From the NCBI GenBank assembly GCA_002422175.1, contig DITR01000077.1, forward strand, positions 35,127-63,893: DNA of 28,767 nt, given 5' to 3'. The notes beneath the pieces are model-generated. The model was not told the origin of the DNA and searched no databases. It saw only the letters and a list, made by a program, of their open reading frames with translations. Below, one piece after another: positions 16,132-24,274 of the stretch (the first letter of the stretch is position 1; each line of letters begins with the position of its first letter). The position numbers and the translations under genes were made by a program. This DNA is from Alcaligenaceae bacterium UBA6179. Lineage in GTDB: Bacteria > Pseudomonadota > Gammaproteobacteria > Burkholderiales > Burkholderiaceae_B.

Positions 16132-16693
16132 AAATTCGTCATGTCTTGTAAAGGGTAAACATCATGACCAGAATCAAACCGGTCAGGTCCTCGCAGAGGC
16201 CGTAGTCACTTTGTTATTAATGAGTGTATTTTTATTGGCTTTGCACCAAGTGGGAATGCAGTTTTATCAATGGTTTAAATGGTCTGATCATGTGCATCAG
16301 GTCGCGCATAAAAAATCAATTTTTAAAGAACTTGACGTTGTGTTGGGTATGAGCCTTGTTTCAGGTCAGCGCGATCGATCACATACATTTTTACAATCTC
16401 AATGGGGTTTGGGTCAACGTGACTGGGTCAGCGTAAAAGCAGAACATCCCTTTAAACACCATGCATCGTTTTTAAGCGGTATAGGGGCAACGTCAACTCA
16501 TCACGAAACCTCAGTTCGCGTTAAACAAAACCTAATTGCATGGCGTGCTCAAGCATTAAAAAGTCAAGCCAAAGTGTGGTTTTTAAAGCCCGGTTTAACT
16601 GCGGTTGATCTGCCTTGGCGGCGAAAACCGCCAGAAACTGACTGGCTAACGCAATGGTCAAACATTGAGCCTAGTTATATTAAAAATCATTAA
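16124..16693 (+). CDS. tadE: TadE-like pseudopilin
   Basis: A 189-residue protein. A prepilin-like leader ends TGQVLAEAVVTLLL: cleavage after Gly20 would put Glu25 at +5, followed by a single hydrophobic helix, as in TadE pseudopilins processed by the Tad prepilin peptidase. The rest is a hydrophilic domain with no known motif. ATG 16124 is chosen over an in-frame ATG at 16046 because AAGG (16114-16117) lies six bases upstream and the overlap with the preceding stop is then eight bases. It is translationally coupled to the TadG-like gene. Confidence 0.68.
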   Translation: MTKNSSCLVKGKHHDQNQTGQVLAEAVVTLLLMSVFLLALHQVGMQFYQWFKWSDHVHQVAHKKSIFKELDVVLGMSLVSGQRDRSHTFLQSQWGLGQRDWVSVKAEHPFKHHASFLSGIGATSTHHETSVRVKQNLIAWRAQALKSQAKVWFLKPGLTAVDLPWRRKPPETDWLTQWSNIEPSYIKNH

Positions 16694-16697
16694 CTGC

Positions 16698-17120
16698 ATG
16701 AATAAAAAGCCTTTAGGAAATGTCATTTCATTTATTGATCATAAAAAATACGTAATGTGGCTACTACTGAACACCATATTTTTTTCTATTCCCGCTAGTT
16801 ATGCCGAACCATATCAACACATAAAAAATAACGAGGCTCAGTTTTCAAGTGAATGCAGCATGGCTAACCTACTTGAACCGATTGTTAAAAAACTACCTAT
16901 TAAATGTTATTCATACGATGTCGTTATACCTTCATTACGAATTAAAAATGTGTGTGTATTTGCCGTAAAACTAAGCTGCGAAGCGATTAAATCACGAGAT
17001 GGGCAGTTCATTTCTTTTACTGGAACACATGAAAATGTGTCGTGGGTGTTACATACCTTGTTGCATACAGAAAACGCCCCTAATGGATTGTTATCGCTCA
17101 TAAAATTATTTTCCAATTAA
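16698..17120 (+). CDS. Uncharacterised secreted four-cysteine protein in the Tad operon
   Basis: A 140-residue protein with a signal peptide (hydrophobic 19-31, likely cleavage after ASYA at residue 36). The mature part has four cysteines (53, 70, 86, 94), enough for two disulfides in the periplasm. No family was recognised. ATG 16698 is preferred to a TTG at 16665 that overlaps tadE; ATG 16755 is a further option giving a shorter leader. No clear ribosome binding site is present. It lies four bases after tadE and 41 bp before cpaB, in the same orientation, so it is probably made with the pilus. Base composition is slightly more AT-rich than its neighbours. Confidence 0.6.
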   Translation: MNKKPLGNVISFIDHKKYVMWLLLNTIFFSIPASYAEPYQHIKNNEAQFSSECSMANLLEPIVKKLPIKCYSYDVVIPSLRIKNVCVFAVKLSCEAIKSRDGQFISFTGTHENVSWVLHTLLHTENAPNGLLSLIKLFSN

Positions 17121-17161
17121 CTTTAATCTAATTTGATTACCTCTTTTAAAAGAACTTTTGG

Positions 17162-18007
17162 ATGCTAAATCGTATTACTCAAATTAATTTTCGTTTGTGG
17201 TTAACATTTTTAATTCCCCTTGCGATGGCTATTTTGGCAGCTTGGGGTGTTGATTATTATCTTGTTATTCAAAAACAAGCCATTGAAGAGCAAGCTAAAG
17301 TTCCTGAAGTCACTCGCATTGTGGCAGTTCAAAATTTAAGCAAGGGAACCATTATTACTGTTGAACACTTGGCAACACGTGCCATACCTAAAAATTGGGC
17401 TGATGCTGATACCTTCGATGTTGATCAAGCTTATGAGCTAGAAGGTATGGTTTTACTCAAAAATATGGTTTCAGGCCAGCCCTTCGCAGCAGGTACGCTT
17501 TCAAACCCTACGTCGGTTGCACTCACATCAAGGCTTAAGCCGGGGCGGCGTGCGTTAACAATTCCTGTTGACCATGTCAACGCTATATCAGGGTTATTAC
17601 AACCGGGTGATTCAATTGATCTTTTTGTGACGTTTGAACATGAAGGCAAACGCGTCACATCTTTATTGGTTTCAGCAGTTCAAGTCTTAGCCACAGATCA
17701 AAAACTCACTGAGTCAATTGTTTATGACGGCGACAAAGCAAAACAGTTTAGTAGCGTCACACTTGATGTCTCGCCTAATGAAGCAATTAAATTGGTTTCA
17801 GCACGTCAAGATGGCATTTTGACTGCAGTATTGCGTGTTGATCAGGGTCTTGATGCTGGAATGGGTCTGCACGGTTCAAAAGTACCCACCGGTCATTTAG
17901 CCGGTTTTGCAGGGGTTGATGCAACTTTTGGTCAACCTAAACCCATCACAGTTATTTATGGTGATTTATTAAATGATTTCGATTTTGAGGATAGCGCTAA
18001 TAAATGA
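17162..18007 (+). CDS. cpaB: Tad pilus assembly protein CpaB/RcpC
   Basis: A 281-residue protein: one N-terminal membrane helix (about 12-30), a SAF-type domain (VAVQNLSKGTIITVEHLATR, then MVSGQPFAAGTL) and the CpaB/RcpC region (GRRALTIPVDHVNAISG, LLQPGDSIDLFVTF, VTLDVSPNEAIKLVSA). CpaB works in the periplasm with the CpaC secretin, probably linking it to the envelope. It is directly upstream of cpaC by 58 bp, the standard order in Tad loci. Confidence 0.9.
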   Translation: MLNRITQINFRLWLTFLIPLAMAILAAWGVDYYLVIQKQAIEEQAKVPEVTRIVAVQNLSKGTIITVEHLATRAIPKNWADADTFDVDQAYELEGMVLLKNMVSGQPFAAGTLSNPTSVALTSRLKPGRRALTIPVDHVNAISGLLQPGDSIDLFVTFEHEGKRVTSLLVSAVQVLATDQKLTESIVYDGDKAKQFSSVTLDVSPNEAIKLVSARQDGILTAVLRVDQGLDAGMGLHGSKVPTGHLAGFAGVDATFGQPKPITVIYGDLLNDFDFEDSANK

Positions 18008-18065
18008 ATCATGACACATCAGCTTTTATCCAGAAAATATTTGAAACTATATCTTTTAAATTGAG

Positions 18066-19529
18066 TTGGTTTTGAGAATAGGTCATAAATTTTTAGTGTT
18101 ACTCCTGTGCAATTTTTTGAATGTTCAGCTTTCGGTGTCTGCCAACCAACCTGTCAAACTTATACAAAATATTGAAATTGATACAGGCCATGCGCATGTC
18201 GTTAAGGTTAAAGGCGTTGTGCGCATTGCAGTGGGTAACAGTCAAATCTTGCAAGCCAGTCATCTCAATGGTCGTGAAATCATTTTATTTGCGAAACAAG
18301 CGGGTTTGACTTCAGTTGATGTCTGGTTAAAACAAGGTGAGCGTCAGTCTTTTCGGGTTCATGTCAAATCCGCAGAGATCAGCCATGTGCATAAAGAAGT
18401 CTCAGACCTATTAGCCGAATATCCTGACGCTAAAAGTAAAGTGGTGGGTCGAAAAATAGTCATTGAAGGTCAGCATTTAAGCGATCAAACACGAGCCCGC
18501 ATTAAAGGCTTAGCAGAACGCTTTCCTGACATCATTGACTTAACTGAACAAATGGGGTGGGATCGAATGGTCTTACTTGATGTTCAAGTACTTGAATTGC
18601 CCCATTCAAAAATGAAAGAGTTGGGTGTGAGGTGGGATCCTGCTACACATGGCGGTCTTTACACAGGTTTGGCGTGGGAAGGGCGAACCAGTGGTGTTGC
18701 AACACCCTCGGTACCTCAACCTTTAGATCAAATGTTGTCGCAAACCAATGCATTAAGTCCAGCGGCGGTTCTTGGCTTGAATGGGTTGTTGTCTGCTCGT
18801 TTGCACGCTTTATCTCAAAAAGGCGAGGCAGTGATGTTGGCTCAACCCCAATTGCTTGCTCGAAGCGGCTCAGCGGCTTCGTTTTTAGCTGGGGGTGAAG
18901 TGCCATACTCATCAGTTGATAAAGACGGCAAAAGTACCACCACCTTTCGTAAGTACGGCGTCTCACTTCAGGTTACGCCGCATGTTGATGCATTGGGTGC
19001 CATTCGTGCAAGGGTAGAGGTAGAGGTAAGTTCCATTGACCCCAGCATTCAAACGAATGCAGGTCCTGCAATGAAAGTCAGAAAAGCCAGTACTGAATTT
19101 AATGTTCAATCAGGTCAAACATTGGTATTGGGCGGATTTATTTCACGTGAAAGAGCTAGCGACCAGTCTGGTGTACCAGGTTTAAGTGAGGTACCCATTT
19201 TGGGTGGTTTGTTTGGTGTGAATAAATCGCAATCACGTCATACCGAACTGGCAATTTTTGTAACGCCCGTTTTAGTTAGCCCACGCCACCCCGATTTAAT
19301 GAATCGAGTAGATCAGGGTCAGCAAATAATTCAGCAAAGCTTTCCTGAGCCAGCAAGGTTGCAATTACCCATACGACCTGATTTATCAAATGAAAAAAAT
19401 AAAAAAATTGCAAAAAGTGAAATGAATCAATTGGCTGATGAAAATATTTATTCACAGTGGCTCATGCAACATCAAGAGGCTGATTACATACCAGGCCGTA
19501 CACAGAATATATTGGAATTTAATGATTAA
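18066..19529 (+). CDS. cpaC: Tad secretin CpaC/RcpA
   Basis: A 487-residue protein with a signal peptide (cleavage near LSVSA), the pilus-formation N-terminal domain (~30-98), a BON-like segment (~105-165) and a secretin domain whose end is clear from GQTLVLGGFI and GVPGLSEVPILGGLFG. It forms the outer-membrane channel for the Flp pilus. A hydrophilic tail of about 65 residues follows the secretin domain. The start is uncertain: no ATG precedes the signal peptide, and TTG at 18066 or TTG at 18072 (with GAG six bases before it) both fit. The stop overlaps the start of cpaF by eight bases. Confidence 0.9.
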   Translation: MVLRIGHKFLVLLLCNFLNVQLSVSANQPVKLIQNIEIDTGHAHVVKVKGVVRIAVGNSQILQASHLNGREIILFAKQAGLTSVDVWLKQGERQSFRVHVKSAEISHVHKEVSDLLAEYPDAKSKVVGRKIVIEGQHLSDQTRARIKGLAERFPDIIDLTEQMGWDRMVLLDVQVLELPHSKMKELGVRWDPATHGGLYTGLAWEGRTSGVATPSVPQPLDQMLSQTNALSPAAVLGLNGLLSARLHALSQKGEAVMLAQPQLLARSGSAASFLAGGEVPYSSVDKDGKSTTTFRKYGVSLQVTPHVDALGAIRARVEVEVSSIDPSIQTNAGPAMKVRKASTEFNVQSGQTLVLGGFISRERASDQSGVPGLSEVPILGGLFGVNKSQSRHTELAIFVTPVLVSPRHPDLMNRVDQGQQIIQQSFPEPARLQLPIRPDLSNEKNKKIAKSEMNQLADENIYSQWLMQHQEADYIPGRTQNILEFND

Positions 19530-21396
19530 GATTGAGATGGTTTACGAAGATGGTACTCAAGTGCATTGTCAACTTAACCCCCCGATTAAAATTGGTCGAG
19601 ATGTGGGATGCACGTTAAGAATTAATAATTGGCGAGTTGCGAAACACCACGCCATGGTTGATTTGTTAGGTGACGTCATACAAATTGAAGATTTTGGGAG
19701 TTTAGGTGGCACACGCGTTAACCTAAAAAGAGTCGCACAATATGCCCCGATTTTTCCAACTGATGTCATTCAAATCGGACCTTGTCGCATAAAGTTGCAA
19801 CAACTGCCTGTTGAATTACTAGCTGACCTAGCTATTAAGGCTGTTGGCATTGATCAGGCTCATCCTGTAGAGATTCAAGCAACCCATACAGCGGTTTTAA
19901 ATGATTCAAATCAAATCATTGACCCCAACTTGTCACTTTCAATCAGTCACTATCAAAAATTAGATCGATCAGATCAATCAAATGAACTAGGTCAATTAAA
20001 TCAATCAACTCACTCAAGCCGGTTTAATTTAAATTCAGATCACTCCAACCAAGAGGATGCGTATAAAAATAAAGCAAATGCATTAGCTGAAAATCAAGCT
20101 TTTTTTGATGTTAACGTTGCGCAAACTATTTTGCCCATTTCAGATGATATTCGTAAAAATTTGCATGCGGCCCTGGTTAGAGAGCTTGATGTGCAGAAGC
20201 GAGATTTATCAAAATTGTCTGATGCGTTGCTTCGCGATCAATGTCAGCGAATTCTCGAGACCATGTTGTTGCGTGATCATTTCGGTTTAGACCCCGCTCA
20301 GCAGGCGCGTTTAGTTTATGAAGTTGTCAGTGACACCGTTGGTTTAGGTGTTTTGCAAAGTCTCATTGATGATGCCTCAGTGAGTGAAATACTTGTAAAT
20401 CGCTTCGATCATATATTTATTGAAAAAAATGGCAAACTGATTCAACACAATATTCAGTTTGCTAGTGATGAGGCGCTCAGAACGGTTATAGAACGTATTG
20501 TGATGCCAATTGGACGTCGTATTGATGATGCAAGCCCCATGGTTGATGCTCGTTTACAAGACGGTTCAAGGGTGAATGCCGTGATAGCACCAGTAGCCAT
20601 TGGTGGGGCATGTCTCACTATTCGAAAATTTCCAACTAAAAGATTAAACCTTGACGACCTTGTTCGCCTTCAAGCCCTCGATTTAAAGCTTTCATTATTT
20701 ATTAAATGTTGTGTTGAACAACGTCTTAGCATGCTTATTTCAGGTGGTACAGGTTCTGGTAAAACAACCTTACTTAATATTTTAGCCAGTCAAGTCCCGT
20801 TTACTGAGCGAATTATCACTATTGAAGATGCAGCAGAACTGCAAATTACTCATCCACATGTTTTAAGTTTAGAGAGTAAGCCTGGCAATACAGAGGGAAA
20901 AGGGCAGGTTACGATTCGTGATTTAGTTAAAAATGCATTGCGTATGCGACCTGATCGTATTGTGGTGGGTGAGTGTCGTGGCGCTGAGGCAGTTGATATG
21001 CTTGCTGCAATGAATACAGGTCATGCCGGCTCATTAACAACATTGCATGCCAATTCACCTCGTGATGCCCTGTCACGTTTAGAAACGATGGTTTTAATGG
21101 CGGGTATGTCATTACCATTGCCTGCCATTCGAGACCAAATCTCACGTGCTATTCAACTCGTTATTCAACAAACCCGTTTACCCTGCGGTCGACGCGTAAT
21201 CACTGCAATTGATGAGGTGACGGGTATTGAGTCTGGTCTGATACAAACTCAACCCATTATGAGATTTAAAGTTGAGGCTAATCAATTTTGCATGGCATCA
21301 TTACCGCCTAGTTTTTTGAATGAATGGCGTCTAGCGGGTGTAACGATTGACGCAGAGTGGTTTGGTGTAAACCATATTCAAGAACAGGTCTGGTAA
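19522..21396 (+). CDS. cpaF: Tad assembly ATPase CpaF/TadA with N-terminal FHA domain
   Basis: A 624-residue protein. Residues ~12-75 form an FHA domain (IKIGRD, HHAMV, IEDFGSLGGTRVN). A polar Asn/Gln/Ser/Asp-rich linker spans ~130-200. The CpaF secretion ATPase follows: Walker A GGTGSGKT (408-415), Walker B-region RIVVGE (479-484) and HAGSLTTLHAN (501-511). CpaF powers pilus assembly from the cytoplasmic face. FHA domains bind phosphothreonine; here the usual Ser-Arg before the conserved His is Ala-Lys and Asn-Gly reads Gly-Gly, so phosphopeptide binding may be altered. ATG 19522 has GGA (19514-19516) upstream and an eight-base overlap with cpaC; the longer frame from 19438 would bury the start within cpaC. 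Confidence 0.92.
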   Translation: MIKIEMVYEDGTQVHCQLNPPIKIGRDVGCTLRINNWRVAKHHAMVDLLGDVIQIEDFGSLGGTRVNLKRVAQYAPIFPTDVIQIGPCRIKLQQLPVELLADLAIKAVGIDQAHPVEIQATHTAVLNDSNQIIDPNLSLSISHYQKLDRSDQSNELGQLNQSTHSSRFNLNSDHSNQEDAYKNKANALAENQAFFDVNVAQTILPISDDIRKNLHAALVRELDVQKRDLSKLSDALLRDQCQRILETMLLRDHFGLDPAQQARLVYEVVSDTVGLGVLQSLIDDASVSEILVNRFDHIFIEKNGKLIQHNIQFASDEALRTVIERIVMPIGRRIDDASPMVDARLQDGSRVNAVIAPVAIGGACLTIRKFPTKRLNLDDLVRLQALDLKLSLFIKCCVEQRLSMLISGGTGSGKTTLLNILASQVPFTERIITIEDAAELQITHPHVLSLESKPGNTEGKGQVTIRDLVKNALRMRPDRIVVGECRGAEAVDMLAAMNTGHAGSLTTLHANSPRDALSRLETMVLMAGMSLPLPAIRDQISRAIQLVIQQTRLPCGRRVITAIDEVTGIESGLIQTQPIMRFKVEANQFCMASLPPSFLNEWRLAGVTIDAEWFGVNHIQEQVW

Positions 21397-22244
21397 TGCA
21401 TTATGTATTGTTAATGCTTGCTGCCTTATCTGTAAGCCTCTTAACCATAGCTCTTCAAAAAAAGATTTGGTCAGGCGTTCTATCTTATCGAAAGGCCTTT
21501 ACCAAAAATGCACAAACAGACTTTAGATCTTTGTTTTTATTTTTTGATGTCTCTGTTATTTGGCCTGTTGTTCTAACTCTTTCAGGTGTTTTAGCTTTGT
21601 TGGTTTGGGTCTTGACGCATCATGTGATCTTGACATTCGCGATGCTTGCAATATGTTGGGTATTACCCCAGTTTTTGTTGAAATGGGCTCATAAGCGTCG
21701 CATTAAGCGCTTTGAAATGCAATTGCCTGATGCTTTATTCTCAATTGCATCAAATTTACGGGCAGGTGCAAGCATTTCGGCTGCTTTGTCGGCTTTGCTT
21801 GAATACTCACAAGCACCATTGACCGAAGAGTTTGGTTTGATAGAGCGAGAACAACGTTTAGGCGTCACATTTGTTGACGCTTTTAAACATTTAAGTGTGC
21901 GTATGAAGGGTCGTGCTGTGCAAAAAATTGTTGCGGCTGTTTTAGTGTCTTATCAAACGGGTGGTGAATTAGCTCAAACGCTTGATTTAACAGCACATGG
22001 CTTACAAGCTGATCTTCACGCACAAGAGCGATTGCGTGCTTTAACAGCGCAAGGCGTCATGCAGGCGTGGGTGATGGCCGCTATGCCCATTGGTCTGGCA
22101 CTAACCATGCATCAATTAGATGAAGGTTTCAGCGAGCATTTGTTTTCAACTACTGTTGGTCAAAGTATTTTATTAGTTGTTGGGTTGCTTGAAATAGTTG
22201 GTTTGTGGTGGCTTTCAAAAATAAACAGAGTTTCATATGCTTGA
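21396..22244 (+). CDS. tadB: Tad inner-membrane platform protein TadB
   Basis: A 282-residue membrane protein: an N-terminal helix, a pair of helices near 50-90, the type II secretion F domain (FEMQLPDALFSIASNLRAGAS, then LGVTFVDAFKHL) and two C-terminal helices. TadB and TadC form the inner-membrane platform that CpaF drives. ATG 21396 shares one base with the cpaF stop (TAATG); the longer frame from 21357 would overlap cpaF by 40 bp. The stop overlaps tadC by eight bases. Confidence 0.88.
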   Translation: MHYVLLMLAALSVSLLTIALQKKIWSGVLSYRKAFTKNAQTDFRSLFLFFDVSVIWPVVLTLSGVLALLVWVLTHHVILTFAMLAICWVLPQFLLKWAHKRRIKRFEMQLPDALFSIASNLRAGASISAALSALLEYSQAPLTEEFGLIEREQRLGVTFVDAFKHLSVRMKGRAVQKIVAAVLVSYQTGGELAQTLDLTAHGLQADLHAQERLRALTAQGVMQAWVMAAMPIGLALTMHQLDEGFSEHLFSTTVGQSILLVVGLLEIVGLWWLSKINRVSYA

Positions 22245-23052
22245 TGCTTTAAGTGCAATACTTAAAATAAAATGGGTAATTGATTGTTTGGTGTTTGTAA
22301 GCGTTTGGTTGTTTTTTATACTGTTCATAAATGCTTACAATCGGTTTGCTTATGTGACGTTTCGTCAAAGTATAGCCAAGCAGTTGAGCTGGTCCACCCG
22401 TGAAAAAATTTCATTACGACTTAATCGATCTGGTCTATATCATTTAGAGGCGGTTGATTGGGTTATTTTGCGAGAGGGCTTAACGATTGCAGCTGCCGGT
22501 ATTTTGTATGCATCAACGCAACAGTGGTTAATCATGTTGATAGGTATTGTGGTGATTCGTTTATGGTTGTTTTTATTTGTAAATTCTAAAATTAAAAATC
22601 AATTGCATCAAATCTCAAACGACTTACCCTATTTTATTGACTTGCTTTGTATGACGTTAACTTCAGGCATGAATCTTCAGACGGGCATTCAAACTTCATT
22701 ACAGCATATTCAACTGGGTGCGCTAAAGTTGGCTTGGCAACAGTATGTATTTGATATTCGCTCAGGTATTGCTTATGACGTAGCAATGCGAAATATGATG
22801 ATGAATACGGGTCACAATGAAATGAGAAAAGTTTGTGTGTCGCTCATACAGGCGCAACAAAGGGGTATGAGTGTAGCGGGAATATTGTCAGAGCACGCAC
22901 GTCAATTGAGGGCTAGTCATTTATTGGCTGCTGAAAAAAAGGCTTTGCAAGCTCCTGTTCGTATGTTGTTTCCGTTAGTGGTATGTTTTTTTCCGTGTAC
23001 ATTTTTAGTCTTGGGTTTTGCCATTTGGGTCAGTGCTGGGCTTGGTGCATGA
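22237..23052 (+). CDS. tadC: Tad inner-membrane platform protein TadC
   Basis: A 271-residue membrane protein with the same F domain as TadB (NDLPYFIDLLCMTLTSGMNL, then AYDVAMRNM), N-terminal helices and a C-terminal hydrophobic helix (MLFPLVVCFFPCTFLVLGF). It pairs with TadB in the inner-membrane platform. It overlaps tadB by eight bases (ATGCTTGA) and its stop lies within the ATGATG start of the DUF192 gene, so the set is translationally coupled. Confidence 0.88.
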   Translation: MLDALSAILKIKWVIDCLVFVSVWLFFILFINAYNRFAYVTFRQSIAKQLSWSTREKISLRLNRSGLYHLEAVDWVILREGLTIAAAGILYASTQQWLIMLIGIVVIRLWLFLFVNSKIKNQLHQISNDLPYFIDLLCMTLTSGMNLQTGIQTSLQHIQLGALKLAWQQYVFDIRSGIAYDVAMRNMMMNTGHNEMRKVCVSLIQAQQRGMSVAGILSEHARQLRASHLLAAEKKALQAPVRMLFPLVVCFFPCTFLVLGFAIWVSAGLGA

Positions 23053-23375
23053 TGTCGCATGTCAATTTAAAAGTTGCCGATTCATTTTTTAAAAGATTGA
23101 AAGGTTTACTTGGGGTCAATCAGATAGAATCCGATTTTGCGCTTCTTTTACCCAAATGCAATATGGTTCATACCTGCGCGATGCAAGTTCCGATTGGTGT
23201 ATTTTTTATAGGATCAACAGGTCAAATATTAAAATGCATACCCAGCTTGAAGCCTTGGCGAATGGCTTACCACCCACAAGCTGTGGCAGTTGTTGAAACA
23301 AAAGATTTTGATGAAAAAAATATCTGTAAGTATTGTGATGCGATTGAACGCGCCTATTGGTTGTTAAACAAGTAG
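23049..23375 (+). CDS. DUF192 family protein, last gene of the Tad operon
   Basis: A 108-residue protein covering one DUF192 domain: ADSFFKRLKGLLG, a CNMVHTCAMQVPIGVFFI core, a G-x-I turn and a closing KPWRMAYHPQAVAVVE. DUF192 is a small beta-fold domain of unknown function, often secreted, but no signal peptide is seen here. The start is ATG 23049 or 23052; both overlap the tadC stop, and the longer frame from 22983 would lie within tadC. The coupling to tadC argues that it is made with the pilus. Function cannot be stated from sequence. Confidence 0.8.
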   Translation: MMSHVNLKVADSFFKRLKGLLGVNQIESDFALLLPKCNMVHTCAMQVPIGVFFIGSTGQILKCIPSLKPWRMAYHPQAVAVVETKDFDEKNICKYCDAIERAYWLLNK

Positions 23376-23480
23376 TTATTATGTTGCCACTTGATTGATG
23401 AGCGACAACGCAAAGCCTGTTAACTGAGCAAAATTAACATACGCAATCACTTTCATTAAAACCCATTACTTCACAACAAC

Positions 23481-24266
23481 CTAGTTAGCAATGACTTCTG
23501 CATTTGGATGTTGACTCAATACGCTGATGTAGCTTGGGTAAAAGCTACAGTACATCACGCTGCCTAATGTAATGTTGATAGGTACCTGAAGTGTTGCAGC
23601 CATTTCAAGCGAAATACCAAGCGAAACGAGCAAACCACTAAACAAGTCAACTGCAAAAAATAAGCCAACCCAAATACACCCATAAACTAAAAACGCCCAT
23701 TTGTTGCGCCAGCAAGCAATAGCACTGAAAAATAAAGCTTGAATGGTTGAGGTGCCATGCCACCCAACTAAGGCAGGGGCATACCAAAAAAGAGCCGCCA
23801 AAATAACGTAAAGACCCGCAAAAATCATCATGGGCAATTGCACCGCATCAATTAATGGTGAAAGGTCTTGTGCATCTGTCATGGTTTGCATGGCTTGGCT
23901 GAGCTCGTCTATGAACGGTAAAAAAGCCAAGAAACCAACTATTAAACACATCACCACATAGATCGAGCCAATGGCAAGTAGTTTACGAAACAGCCCTTTG
24001 GTTTTGAGTGGTTGAATCCACATAGAGGGGAAAATCTTTTGCCCTTCAGTAATATGGCGACATATTGTTAGGGTGACGAACGTTACCGCAGGCATCAAGC
24101 AAATAAAAATAAGCGGGCCTATAGGGGCGGCTAATGTTGCAACCATCAGTAAAAAGCTGATCAACATGGCCCACGTCAACATGGCCAAAGGTTGTTGCTT
24201 AAAAATGTGCCAACCTTGAAATACCCATTGCCAACCTGCAATGGCGGGAAGAACGGCAGCTTGCAT
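23481..24266 (-). CDS. BPSS1780-family multi-pass membrane protein
   Basis: A 261-residue protein with about six hydrophobic segments and the family pattern: GWQWVFQGWHIFKQQP near the N terminus, FWYAPALVGWHG in the middle, and ACWRNKWAFLVYG before the last helices. The family is widespread in Burkholderiales and has no known function. It lies eight bases downstream of thrB on the same strand and is probably co-transcribed with it. A short GAG precedes its ATG by seven bases. Confidence 0.78.
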   Translation of the reverse strand: MQAAVLPAIAGWQWVFQGWHIFKQQPLAMLTWAMLISFLLMVATLAAPIGPLIFICLMPAVTFVTLTICRHITEGQKIFPSMWIQPLKTKGLFRKLLAIGSIYVVMCLIVGFLAFLPFIDELSQAMQTMTDAQDLSPLIDAVQLPMMIFAGLYVILAALFWYAPALVGWHGTSTIQALFFSAIACWRNKWAFLVYGCIWVGLFFAVDLFSGLLVSLGISLEMAATLQVPINITLGSVMYCSFYPSYISVLSQHPNAEVIAN

Positions 24267-24274
24267 GCGATAAC

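Noticed and set aside
18643..18966. Minus-strand 107-codon frame in cpaC
   Set aside because: Antisense to the secretin domain, with no independent support.
19967..20020. GATCAATCA-like words as a possible direct-repeat array or CRISPR
   Set aside because: Units are irregular, in frame and without spacers; they are a low-complexity coding linker of CpaF.
23376..23480. Possible terminator between the DUF192 gene and the convergent BPSS1780 gene
   Set aside because: Only a five-pair stem (GTTAA / TTAAC) with a ten-base loop and no U-run; too weak to call.
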